64,000 bases of DNA from Rhodopirellula europaea 6C (GTDB lineage: Bacteria; Planctomycetota; Planctomycetia; Pirellulales; Pirellulaceae), in assembly GCF_000338295.1 (NCBI RefSeq), contig NZ_ANMO01000211.1, positions 1 through 64,000 on the forward strand, written 5' to 3'. The notes under the pieces are model-generated. The model did no database searches and was not told the origin of the DNA. It saw only the letters and a program-made list of their open reading frames with translations. The translations under genes were made by a program, and so were the position numbers. Shown piece after piece: positions 36,609-44,236 of the stretch. How positions within the stretch are numbered: the stretch's first letter is position 1; the number at the start of each line of letters is the position of its first letter.

Positions 36609-38125
36609 TAGCTGACGCTGGGGACTTCGTGAGTGAGGCGGCCTCGTTGTTGACACAGCGATGCGAGACGGTCGGCGTGTTCTTGCGTCAACGCTTGCGG
36701 TGACAAACGCCATGCCCAGTTGCCGTCGGCGATGCCAGGCAAATTCATTCGGGCTTCGTTCCCCAGACCCAATACATCTTGAATGGGGACGATTGCGATT
36801 TCAGCGGCCGATGACATGACCGCATCGATCAATTGCCAGTGCACGTCGTGGTCGCTGGTCACGACTTCGGCGAGAGGATCGTCGCCTTCTTCGGGTGGCG
36901 TTCGCAGGTGGTACCAACCCATCACCGTGTCGTTGTCGTGGGTACCGGTGTAGGCCACGCAAGATTCGGGGTAGGTCGATGGACGATGGAAATCATCTTC
37001 CATGGTCGCGAATCCGAACTGGAGCACTCGCATGCCCGGGAACCCAAGTTCTTCACGCAGTTCGTGCACGGCGTCGGTGATCATCCCCAAGTCTTCGGCG
37101 ATGAACGGAAGTTCGCCGAGTTCTTTTTCGGCGGCGCGGAACGGTTTCGCGCCGGGGCCGGTTCGCCACTGACCGCCGATCGCGGTTTCGGCACCGTAGG
37201 GAACTTCCCAATAAGCTTCGAAGCCGCGGAAGTGGTCGACTCGGAGCAGATCAAACTGTTCCAACGAACGACGGAAACGCGCGGTCCACCAAGCGTAGTT
37301 GGCATTCTCGAGTGCATCCCAATCGTATTGAGGGTTGCCCCAGAGCTGACCGGTTTCGCTGAAGTAGTCTGGCGGCACACCGGCGACCAACTTTGGCGTT
37401 CCATCTTCGTTCAACGCGAACATGTCTTGGTTGCCCCAGACATCGGCGCTCTCGTAAGCGACGAAAATCGGCATGTCACCGCACAGTTGAACTTGTCGTT
37501 CGTTGGCGTATGTCTTCAGTTGGTTCCATTGGCGATCGAACAAGAACTGTTGAAAGCGAGAATAGTCGATCTCGCGTGACATCTCTTGGCGAGCTTGTCC
37601 TAGTGCGTCGGGTTCGCGACGACTGATGGGATCGGGCCACTTCGACCAATTCGATTCTTCGAACTTGTTCAAGAAAACTTCGAACAAGGAAAACTCATCG
37701 AGCCACCAATCGTTCGCGTCCAAGAATAACTCGAACGCGATCTTCAGTTCACGTGGTGGCTTGGCGAGGTAGCGTTCGTACGCGAGTTTGAGTCTGGCGT
37801 GCTTGAACTCGTTGACCGCACCGAAGTCGACGCATGCTGGATCGCTCTGCGTGAAGCCTTCCAGGTCGGATGCTTCGAGCAAACCTTCGTCGACCAATGA
37901 CTCCAAGCTGATTAACAACGCGTTGCCCCCAAACGCCGAGTAGGCGCTGTAGGGTGAGTTGCCATAAGCAGGAGGACTGAGCGGCAAGATCTGCCAAATT
38001 GATTGGCCAGCCGCGTGCAAGAAGTCGACCATCTCGTACGCCGCAGCACCAAGATCACCAATGCCCAATTCCGATGGCAAACTGGTGATGTGACAAAGAA
38101 TGCCGGAGGATCGCGGGAAACGCAT
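36608..38125 (-). CDS. malQ: 4-alpha-glucanotransferase (amylomaltase)
   Basis: 505 residues, full size for a GH77 enzyme. It transfers alpha-1,4-glucan segments between maltodextrins and is usual in glycogen or maltose metabolism. Diagnostic segments: FPRSSGILCHITSLPSELGIGDLG at the N-terminus, the nucleophile region FDLLRVDHFRGFEAYW (about 285-300), the acid/base region GELPFIAEDLGMITDAV (about 328-345), and ESCVAYTGTHDNDTVMGWY (about 385-400). The stop codon TAA lies at the outer end of the family-B MITE-like repeat. It shows no operon with neighbours. The gene upstream (mqnC) is on the same strand, about 110 bases away. Confidence 0.95.
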   Translation of the reverse strand: MRFPRSSGILCHITSLPSELGIGDLGAAAYEMVDFLHAAGQSIWQILPLSPPAYGNSPYSAYSAFGGNALLISLESLVDEGLLEASDLEGFTQSDPACVDFGAVNEFKHARLKLAYERYLAKPPRELKIAFELFLDANDWWLDEFSLFEVFLNKFEESNWSKWPDPISRREPDALGQARQEMSREIDYSRFQQFLFDRQWNQLKTYANERQVQLCGDMPIFVAYESADVWGNQDMFALNEDGTPKLVAGVPPDYFSETGQLWGNPQYDWDALENANYAWWTARFRRSLEQFDLLRVDHFRGFEAYWEVPYGAETAIGGQWRTGPGAKPFRAAEKELGELPFIAEDLGMITDAVHELREELGFPGMRVLQFGFATMEDDFHRPSTYPESCVAYTGTHDNDTVMGWYHLRTPPEEGDDPLAEVVTSDHDVHWQLIDAVMSSAAEIAIVPIQDVLGLGNEARMNLPGIADGNWAWRLSPQALTQEHADRLASLCQQRGRLTHEVPSVS

Positions 38126-38234
38126 GCGTGAGATCTAGTTGGCGATAGTCGGTCGGTTGAATCGGAAGTTTTTGGCCTCGTGTTGAACACAGGGCAACTT
38201 CCGCACCACTTTTAAGAAGACTACCGGACTTCGG

Positions 38235-39395
38235 TCAAACCGCCAATTGGACCAACTCTCTTGCCGATTGTTCCCCGTTTGCCTGAATGGCTTTTGCTTC
38301 CAAGCTTTCGTCCACGAGGTTGTAATGCACATCACGCTGGCGGGGGACGAAGCCAAGCTCCTCGATCGCTTCGCGAATTTGCTGTAGTGACAGATAGTGC
38401 ACCGTTCCGGCTTCGGCAACGACGTTTTCTTCGATCATGAGACTTCCCATGTCGTTGGCACCAAACATCAACGCCATTTGCCCAATCTTCAAACCTTGCG
38501 TGACCCAACTACTTTGAAGGTTTGGAATGTTGTCCAAAAACAATCGCGAGACGGCCAACATTTTCAGATATTCAAACGAACCGGTCGGTCGCACGTCGGA
38601 CATGTCGGTGTTGTCGGGTTGGAACGTCCAACAAATGAAGGCGGTGAAGCCACCGGTTTCATCCTGCAAACTTCGCAACCGTTCAAGATGCTCGATTCGT
38701 TCAGCCAGCGTTTCGACATGACCAAACATCATCGTGCTGGAACTGATGCCGCCCAGTTCGTGCCACACTCGCATGACGTTCAACCAGTCATCCGTCATGA
38801 CTTTGCCGCGAGTGATTTCGTTGCGCACGCGATCGGTGAGAATCTCGGCACCGCCGCCGGGGACGCTTCCTAGTCCAGCGTCCTTCAACCGTGAAAGAAC
38901 GTCGCGAAGCGGGAGGTTGTTGACCTTGGTAAAGTGATGCAATTCCGGTGGTGAGAATCCGTGAACGTTCACCTCGGGAAAGCGTGACTTGATGTCCCGC
39001 AGCATCTCCTCGTACCAATCGAGTTTGTACTTTGGATGCAGGCCGCCTTGCAGCAAGATCTGATTGCCGCCCAGGTCGACCGTCTCTTGGATCTTCTGCA
39101 GCAGCACTTCGCGAGGCAGCACGTAGCCTTCGTCACTTTTGGGGCCGCGATAGAACGCGCAGAAGTCACACACCGCGGTGCAGACGTTGGTGTAGTTGAT
39201 GTTCCGATCGACGTTGTAAGTTCGGTAGGGCTCGGGGTGCTTGGCTCGCGAAACTTTTTCGGCCGCGGCACCGATCGCCGCCAAGTCGTGGCTTTCCAGC
39301 AACGTTAAACCTTCGGCGGATGTCAGCCGATCCCCAGCGACGGCTTTGGCGAGAATGTCGTGGACGGCAGATGAGTTGGCGGGTGCGTTCATCAA
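38235..39395 (-). CDS. mqnC: cyclic dehypoxanthinyl futalosine synthase MqnC
   Basis: 386 residues. This radical SAM enzyme cyclises dehypoxanthine futalosine in the futalosine route to menaquinone. The iron-sulfur motif CTAVCDFC is near residue 74, with surrounding NVDRNINYTNVC and CAFYRGP, and the family pattern LLQGGLHP near 115 and VHGFSPPELHHFTKV near 145. Its start (ATG ATG) overlaps the stop of mqnA by four bases, so the two are one operon. CofH/MqnE-type relatives share the fold, but neighbouring mqnA and the sequence pattern favour MqnC. Confidence 0.9.
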   Translation of the reverse strand: MMNAPANSSAVHDILAKAVAGDRLTSAEGLTLLESHDLAAIGAAAEKVSRAKHPEPYRTYNVDRNINYTNVCTAVCDFCAFYRGPKSDEGYVLPREVLLQKIQETVDLGGNQILLQGGLHPKYKLDWYEEMLRDIKSRFPEVNVHGFSPPELHHFTKVNNLPLRDVLSRLKDAGLGSVPGGGAEILTDRVRNEITRGKVMTDDWLNVMRVWHELGGISSSTMMFGHVETLAERIEHLERLRSLQDETGGFTAFICWTFQPDNTDMSDVRPTGSFEYLKMLAVSRLFLDNIPNLQSSWVTQGLKIGQMALMFGANDMGSLMIEENVVAEAGTVHYLSLQQIREAIEELGFVPRQRDVHYNLVDESLEAKAIQANGEQSARELVQLAV

Positions 39396-40195
39396 TCTTG
39401 CAAAGGTGAGTGGGAAGCGGGGACCAGCCCCAGATGTTCGGCTTTTTCGCGAAAGGCTGCCAGCCCCGATCGTTCGCCGTTGCCGAGTTGGAAGTGAAGA
39501 TTCTCTGCGAAGTAGCGGTGCAGGTCCTCAATCGTCAGACCGTGACCAGCGGCTTCGCGTTTGGCGATGGTCTCGAATTGCTGCAATCCCTCGTCTCGAG
39601 ACACATTCAATGCGTCTTCGATCCTCTGGCGGATCTGAGGATCCGCGACGGCGGATCGCCTCGCCACCCACATGGCAAACACGAACGGCAATTCCGTCCA
39701 GCGGCACCATCGATCGCCGAGGTCCCAGATTTCTTGGTATTTGCCTGGAGCCGGATGCATGGCTCGATCGCCGATCATCAACAAAGCGTCGGCGTCGATT
39801 TCGTCTGGTGAGGATCCGATCGGGAAAGGAACCGTTTCAGGTCGCAGCCCGTGCATCTCCGCCAACAAGACTTGCGACATCGCGGCGCTGGTGCGGCTGC
39901 CTTCGTCCAAAGCCAGCGTGCGGACTTTGTTCATCGGCACGCGACTGAGCACCCGCACGCTCCATACCGGGCCGCGACACGCGATCGCGGCGTCGGAGAT
40001 GATCTCATACTCATCGCCGCCGCGGAAATATTCGACGCTGGGGATCAGTGCGATGTCCAGTTCTCCCGCCGCTAAATCGCGAGCCAACCGCGATGGCAGG
40101 TCCAAACGCAATTCGCCCGATTGGCCCAAACGCTCTGGCAGCGTTTCAATCAACGGCTTTGTGTTCAGATAGGAAACTGCACCGAGGCGGAGCAT
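39392..40195 (-). CDS. mqnA: chorismate dehydratase MqnA (menaquinone biosynthesis)
   Basis: 267 residues from the ATG at 40195; the frame continues to 40306 but that extension lies in repeat DNA. It converts chorismate to 3-enolpyruvylbenzoate, the first futalosine-pathway step. Visible family segments: RLGAVSYLNTKPL at the N-terminus, LDIALIPSVEYFRG near residue 57, LALDEGSRTSAAMSQVLL near 100, and DALLMIGDRAMH near 145. No strong ribosome binding site is seen. It forms an operon with mqnC. The upstream region is filled with REP-like palindromes (40221-40351). Confidence 0.88.
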   Translation of the reverse strand: MLRLGAVSYLNTKPLIETLPERLGQSGELRLDLPSRLARDLAAGELDIALIPSVEYFRGGDEYEIISDAAIACRGPVWSVRVLSRVPMNKVRTLALDEGSRTSAAMSQVLLAEMHGLRPETVPFPIGSSPDEIDADALLMIGDRAMHPAPGKYQEIWDLGDRWCRWTELPFVFAMWVARRSAVADPQIRQRIEDALNVSRDEGLQQFETIAKREAAGHGLTIEDLHRYFAENLHFQLGNGERSGLAAFREKAEHLGLVPASHSPLQD

Positions 40196-40220
40196 GATCG
40201 TTTCAGGGTTGGAGGAGTTC

Positions 40221-40351
40221 GTACGATTGCCTTCCGAGGCCGTCGCGGGTCGAATCGACGGCTTTGAAATACCAACGCAAATGAATCGACAGCCTTGGAA
40301 GGCCATCGTACATACCGGGGGAACTGCGACGGCTTTTGAAGGCCATCGTAC
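40221..40351. repeat. REP-like palindrome cluster, four units
   Basis: Four imperfect palindromic units of about 25 bp at 40221-40246 (opposite orientation), 40256-40275 (partial), 40287-40311 and 40327-40351. Each has arms of the type CGACGGCCTT / AAGGCCATCG and ends in GTAC. They lie in the leader of mqnA and match the cluster at 48161-48616. Confidence 0.65.
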
Positions 40352-40431
40352 AGGGCAGATGATTGGTGGGGTTTACTGGGAGAACTTGGTCCGTGTTGAT
40401 AACCGCGGCGAACGGAGGCCGGCAACCCGGT

Positions 40432-41085
40432 TCAGCTTCGGCCACGGGTTTTTCGCCAAACTCGCATTTCGTTGGGGCCTTTGAAAAGCACCATGACTGC
40501 TCCATAGGCCGCGTAGCGATGGAAGACATACTCGTGGAAGTCGTCTTCGCCCGGCCAAGGGTAGCTGTAGAAGATTCCGAAGTCCTCCACGTCCAAACCG
40601 ATTGACGAGTAGGCCGATTCGATGGAGTGACCCAGGCTGGGGAGCGTTGGGTCTTCCGCAAGCGTTTCGGATCCTTCGGGCAAGAAGTTGCCTCTGACTA
40701 ATTCGGGGGTGGGGCCTGATTTCGGTATCGAGGCCAAGGTTTCTTGCCAATCGCTCAGCGTCGTTTTGCCCTGGCGGATCAATTCTGGTTCGGACTCGAT
40801 GCCGATCGCATCCCATCCCACCGCGGCGGCCAGCCACGTGATCGCCGCGAAACCGCAGCCCCATTCGACGAACCGCGAATTGTTCAGCATTTGTGATTCG
40901 GCCACCCACCGCATCGTCTGATAAACGTGCAAGTAATCCGCCGCCACGAACAATTCGATTTGGGGGCGGTCCCAGCGATCCTGGAATGCTTCGATTCGTT
41001 GCTTCACGCCGTGTACCATGGCGTGAATTTCGGTCGGGATTTCGGTCGAGTCCAAACCGGAAGGCAATTCGATCGGTGTCAGCAT
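40432..41085 (-). CDS. class I SAM-dependent methyltransferase-like protein
   Basis: 217 residues from ATG 41085; an in-frame TTG at 41154 would add 23 residues, and neither has a clear ribosome binding site. The SAM-binding motif FVEWGCGFAAITWLAA (glycine-rich loop) followed by the acidic IGIESEPELI fits a Rossmann methyltransferase. Post-loop segments (VFHRYAAYGAVMVLFKGPNEMRVWRK) have no recognised specificity. The substrate is unknown. It is divergent from the GspE-like gene at 41280. Confidence 0.6.
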   Translation of the reverse strand: MLTPIELPSGLDSTEIPTEIHAMVHGVKQRIEAFQDRWDRPQIELFVAADYLHVYQTMRWVAESQMLNNSRFVEWGCGFAAITWLAAAVGWDAIGIESEPELIRQGKTTLSDWQETLASIPKSGPTPELVRGNFLPEGSETLAEDPTLPSLGHSIESAYSSIGLDVEDFGIFYSYPWPGEDDFHEYVFHRYAAYGAVMVLFKGPNEMRVWRKTRGRS

Positions 41086-41279
41086 GTCGGGCGGGTCAAT
41101 CGAGGACGAGTCGGGTGCGAATGCGTGTCGGAATAGATCGCAGAATCCGAACAATCCGTTCAGCAGCGAAGCCAGACCGCGTGGTTCTCTGGCGAACCCC
41201 GTGATTCGTCAAGCCCGCTGGAGGGAATCGACCTATCTGTTTCGATAAGGCACTTATTCAGCATCTAAGAAATGGCACC

Positions 41280-42380
41280 ATGAATCTAACTTCAGTCGAT
41301 TTCAGCCAACCGTCGGTCGGTTGGTTGGACGAAATGTGGGGGCAACTGGAGGACACCAGCCACGAGGAAGAACCACTCGAGGAACAGTTGGCTGACCAAT
41401 GCGGTCTGACCGACGAATCCAAGCTGGCGTCGGTCTACGCGTCGCATTACTTGTTGCCGTTGTTTGAACCGCCCAGCGGTTTGGCGATTCCTGTCGATCG
41501 TCGTCTCAAACAATGTCTGCCGGCTGACTTTTGCGAAAAGCACGAAGTGGTTCCGTTGGCGGTGCAGGATCACAGCCTCGAAGTCGCGATCGCGTCCCCG
41601 TCTGCATTGCTGTTGGCCGACGAAGTCAGACGAATCAGCGGTTTGCAAATGCGGCCGCTGTTTGCTCGAGCGACCGTCGTTCGCCGAGCCTGCCAGGAAC
41701 TGTTTGGCGAGCAGAATCCGCCGTCGAAAACTGCTGATGCGACAGCAACTTCTTCGGCGGCATCGGCGACTGAATTGAAGAAGGCTCAACGTCAATCGAT
41801 CCCGCAGCCTCCCCCCGTGGAAAAGACCGTGGTCGCATCGCCAATGAATTTGACCGCTTACGACCTGAAAGCCGCCGAGCGATCGGCATGGCAAAAACAG
41901 TTGGTGGCGGACAGCGGATTGACGATTTATTGCGGGCGAAAGGGTTTGGACAAAAGTCCATTGGCTCGATTGTGGGGCGTTTGGTCCAGTCAAACGCATG
42001 GCCGTCCCGCCAGCCGTTGGAATCCCTTGCAACGCGAATCGGTCGAATCGGACCCTTCTGTAGTCATCATTCCGGACCTGAACAGCCCCGTGTCGGCAGA
42101 AGTTTGTTTGCATTCGGTGCTCGAGGGACAGCGTGTTTTTGCGGTCGTTCACGCCCGTGACCCTGTTTCGGCGATTTTGCGACTGCGAGCTTGGGGACAA
42201 ATTGGCCACTCGCTCGCCGAACAGATTAACCTGTTGATACATCAGAACGGCCTTTCCCGATCGGAGTGTCGCAGCATCGAAATTGACGATGTTCGACGTT
42301 CCGCTTTGGCGTCCGAAAATGACATGGGCCGATTGCAGAAGCTTTTTCCTTCGACTGGTAGCTTTCTATGTGGCCCCTGA
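41280..42380 (+). CDS. degenerate GspE/PilB-like ATPase with MshEN domain
   Basis: 366 residues. The N-terminal 150 residues follow the MshEN/GspE-N pattern (LEEQLADQCGLTDESKLASVYASHYLLPLF, LQVEVAIASPSALLLADEVRRISG). The remainder resembles a stripped secretion ATPase: the Walker A region has become GRKGLDKS, the Walker B segment VIIPDLNSPVSAEV, and the His-box region VHARDPVSAILRLRAWGQIG, where functional PilB has LHTNDAPSAITRL. Much of the C-terminal half of a full PilB (about 560 residues) is missing. It is probably not an active ATPase. It could be a regulatory partner in a secretion or pilus system, but no other such genes are in the window. It overlaps the next gene by 13 bases. Confidence 0.7.
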   Translation: MNLTSVDFSQPSVGWLDEMWGQLEDTSHEEEPLEEQLADQCGLTDESKLASVYASHYLLPLFEPPSGLAIPVDRRLKQCLPADFCEKHEVVPLAVQDHSLEVAIASPSALLLADEVRRISGLQMRPLFARATVVRRACQELFGEQNPPSKTADATATSSAASATELKKAQRQSIPQPPPVEKTVVASPMNLTAYDLKAAERSAWQKQLVADSGLTIYCGRKGLDKSPLARLWGVWSSQTHGRPASRWNPLQRESVESDPSVVIIPDLNSPVSAEVCLHSVLEGQRVFAVVHARDPVSAILRLRAWGQIGHSLAEQINLLIHQNGLSRSECRSIEIDDVRRSALASENDMGRLQKLFPSTGSFLCGP

Positions 42381-43201
42381 CCAACGGAAATCGATGTCTC
42401 GTCGGTCCCGAAGCTGAATTGTTTCGCGGCACGGTCGCGATGATGGTGGATCAGTTGGTCGATGAGTTGAATCCCACCGCGGAAGTGGAGCACGATGCCG
42501 AAAGTGATTCGATGTTCACGTTGTCGGGCCCCGTGGTCGGGTTTGACCCGCCGCATTGGTACGACATGTGGGAACCGCAGCAGAAGATTTGGCTGCTCGA
42601 ACGAGTCGCCACATCGTTGCTGACGTCTCGCCCGGCACCCGCGATGGCGGCGATGTTCGAAGCCACCGTCGAAGCGGTCTATGTCGAGATGGGCAATCTG
42701 ATCGCTTTGGAAATCACCGAAGGACGCCCCATCGAACCAGGTTCGTGGCGTCAATCGCTGTTGGATGCCTATGTGCAACGATGTCCACGCGACAGTTTTT
42801 TAGAAGCCACCCATTTCGAAGCGACAACGTTGGATCCGTGTTGGCCGCGCGAAATCGAACAGCAGATCCGCCAATACGAACAAACGCCTTCCACGGACGG
42901 CGATGCCAACACGAACTCGATTCAGGATGCCAATTCGGTTCCCGATCCCGTTGAGAAGCGGCAAAGTGATTGGTTGACTTATTGGTCGATGGTCATCGAA
43001 CGGTTGCTCGATGCGACTTATGGTCCACGAGTTCATCACGCGGCGGAAGCGTATCGCGATGGCGATCCAAAGCTGCTCAAACAGTTCCTGCAATCCAAAG
43101 GCGTCAGCCCCAAGTTCGTCCAGCGAATTCCGCCCCTACGAACCAAGGCTCAACTCCAGAAAGCGGTGACGCGTTTGCAAGCGTTGTTGCTGGACGAGTG
43201 A
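42368..43201 (+). CDS. conserved hypothetical protein coupled to the GspE-like gene
   Basis: 277 residues starting 13 bases inside the upstream gene, so the two are likely translated together. It is soluble, acidic, and rich in Trp/Pro in its first half (GFDPPHWYDMWEPQQKIWLLERV). The second half has a helix-rich segment (RQSDWLTYWSMVIERLLDAT). No domain or motif is recognised. The tight coupling implies a shared function with the MshEN-type protein. Confidence 0.7.
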   Translation: MWPLTNGNRCLVGPEAELFRGTVAMMVDQLVDELNPTAEVEHDAESDSMFTLSGPVVGFDPPHWYDMWEPQQKIWLLERVATSLLTSRPAPAMAAMFEATVEAVYVEMGNLIALEITEGRPIEPGSWRQSLLDAYVQRCPRDSFLEATHFEATTLDPCWPREIEQQIRQYEQTPSTDGDANTNSIQDANSVPDPVEKRQSDWLTYWSMVIERLLDATYGPRVHHAAEAYRDGDPKLLKQFLQSKGVSPKFVQRIPPLRTKAQLQKAVTRLQALLLDE

Positions 43202-43290
43202 AGTCGCGAACGTAGTGGATGAGGCAACGAAACTTCCACGCTCGGCGTAGTGGATGAGGCCAGGAATCCTTCGGCCTGAACATGAGAGTA

Positions 43291-43312
43291 GAACAGTTGT
43301 CTTCAACTGTTC
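43291..43312. terminator. strong hairpin, possible terminator
   Basis: Perfect 9-bp stem GAACAGTTG / CAACTGTTC around TCTT (43291-43299, 43304-43312), about 90 bases after the stop of the gene ending at 43201 and before the convergent gene. It has no T-run. Its sequence also appears, diverged, inside the family-B elements, so it may be a repeat piece rather than a purpose-made terminator. Confidence 0.35.
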
Positions 43313-43349
43313 CGTCGTACCGCCCTTAACGGCCAAGCCTCATCGCGAC

Positions 43350-43489
43350 GTGCGCCACTTCTCATGCCCGGCCCTCACCCTCGCGTACGCTTGAACGGCG
43401 TCGCTCGACGTCTGACCAAACTCTCTTTCGGGAGAGGTGCGTCATGCTGAAATCTGCCGAAAAGCGGTATCGACAAACTGCACGACCTT
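43350..43489 (-). repeat. MITE-like element, family A, truncated copy A2
   Basis: About 140 bases aligning with copies A1 and A3, including the CTCACCCTCGCGTACGC string and the right end AAACTGCACGACCTT. The left terminal repeat is missing. It lies just beyond the stop codon of the minus-strand gene ending at 43511. Confidence 0.55.
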
Positions 43490-43510
43490 AGTTCAGCTTG
43501 AAGCAGCGTG

Positions 43511-43921
43511 CTAAGCCGAGACGGCTCGGGATGGTTTGAATGGGATTACCGACGGTGTGTCGGCGTCCATCACGTTCAACTTTCGGACGGTGCGTTTGCG
43601 ACGGATGGCGGGCATTGTTTCGGGAACCATGGTGCGACGCATCATGTCCCATTGCTCGCGGCTCATTTCGACGCAGCTTTGTGTGAACCAGCCCACCGCT
43701 TCGCTGAATGTTTCTTGACGCAGCACGATCGGTTGCGATTGAACGCTGGTCAGTTGCTCGCAAAACGGGCGACTGTCGTCAGCTCGTTCTGGTTCGGCTT
43801 CGACAACTTCCGAATGCAGTTTCAATCGCTCGGCGATTTCGATGAAGCGCGTCGCGACCACCATGCGCTCATGCTCGGTCGCGCCGGGGATCACTGCGAG
43901 AATCGTTTCACTGGTATGCAC
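43511..43921 (-). CDS. small conserved hypothetical protein
   Basis: 136 residues from GTG 43921, following the hemP stop with a 14-base gap. It is soluble, with no membrane segment. The N-terminal half is helical with an acidic stretch (IEIAERLKLHSEVVEAEPERADD), and the C-terminus is basic (RRKRTVRKLNVMDADT). No family is recognised. Its position at the end of the gatA-hemP cluster suggests co-transcription. Confidence 0.6.
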   Translation of the reverse strand: MHTSETILAVIPGATEHERMVVATRFIEIAERLKLHSEVVEAEPERADDSRPFCEQLTSVQSQPIVLRQETFSEAVGWFTQSCVEMSREQWDMMRRTMVPETMPAIRRKRTVRKLNVMDADTPSVIPFKPSRAVSA

Positions 43922-43936
43922 GGATGGATTCCAAGG

Positions 43937-44197
43937 TCATTTCGTCAGAATCAGTTTGCCTTGGCGAGTTTTGCGGAGCCGGTAAATCTGGCCTTCGTTT
44001 TCGATCCAGATTTCACCACCGCAACGTGCCAAGGCCTCGAATCGGATGATTTTTGGCATTCCACCGGTCGACATCGTTGTCGCCGAGGGGACCGATTCAA
44101 CCGCCGGCGTGCCCGCCGGAACACCTTCCACGACCGAACCAGTTGGGATCTCTCCCCATGCAGGATCGGTCGCCGACGAAGGTTTTGAATCAGTCAT
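43937..44197 (-). CDS. hemP: hemin uptake protein HemP-like
   Basis: 86 residues. The C-terminal 45 residues end in [16 protein letters not shown], the signature of the small HemP family. The N-terminus is a Pro/Thr/Ser-rich tail of variable type. HemP proteins are short and are linked to hemin or siderophore uptake in other bacteria, mostly beside outer-membrane receptor genes, though here no receptor is visible. It lies 39 bases downstream of gatA and may be co-transcribed with it. Confidence rests on the C-terminal motif only. Confidence 0.75.
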   Translation of the reverse strand: MTDSKPSSATDPAWGEIPTGSVVEGVPAGTPAVESVPSATTMSTGGMPKIIRFEALARCGGEIWIENEGQIYRLRKTRQGKLILTK

Positions 44198-44236
44198 GCG
44201 ACCAATCTAAGTCGACGGCAATGTCGCGGCAAGACC

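Larger units (their letters stand above)
43202..43510. other. repeat-rich intergenic between convergent genes
   Basis: Contains two copies of CGTAGTGGATGAGGC (43211-43225, 43246-43260), the hairpin at 43291-43312, and a truncated family-A MITE-like copy (about 43350-43489). No gene was found. Confidence 0.6.
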
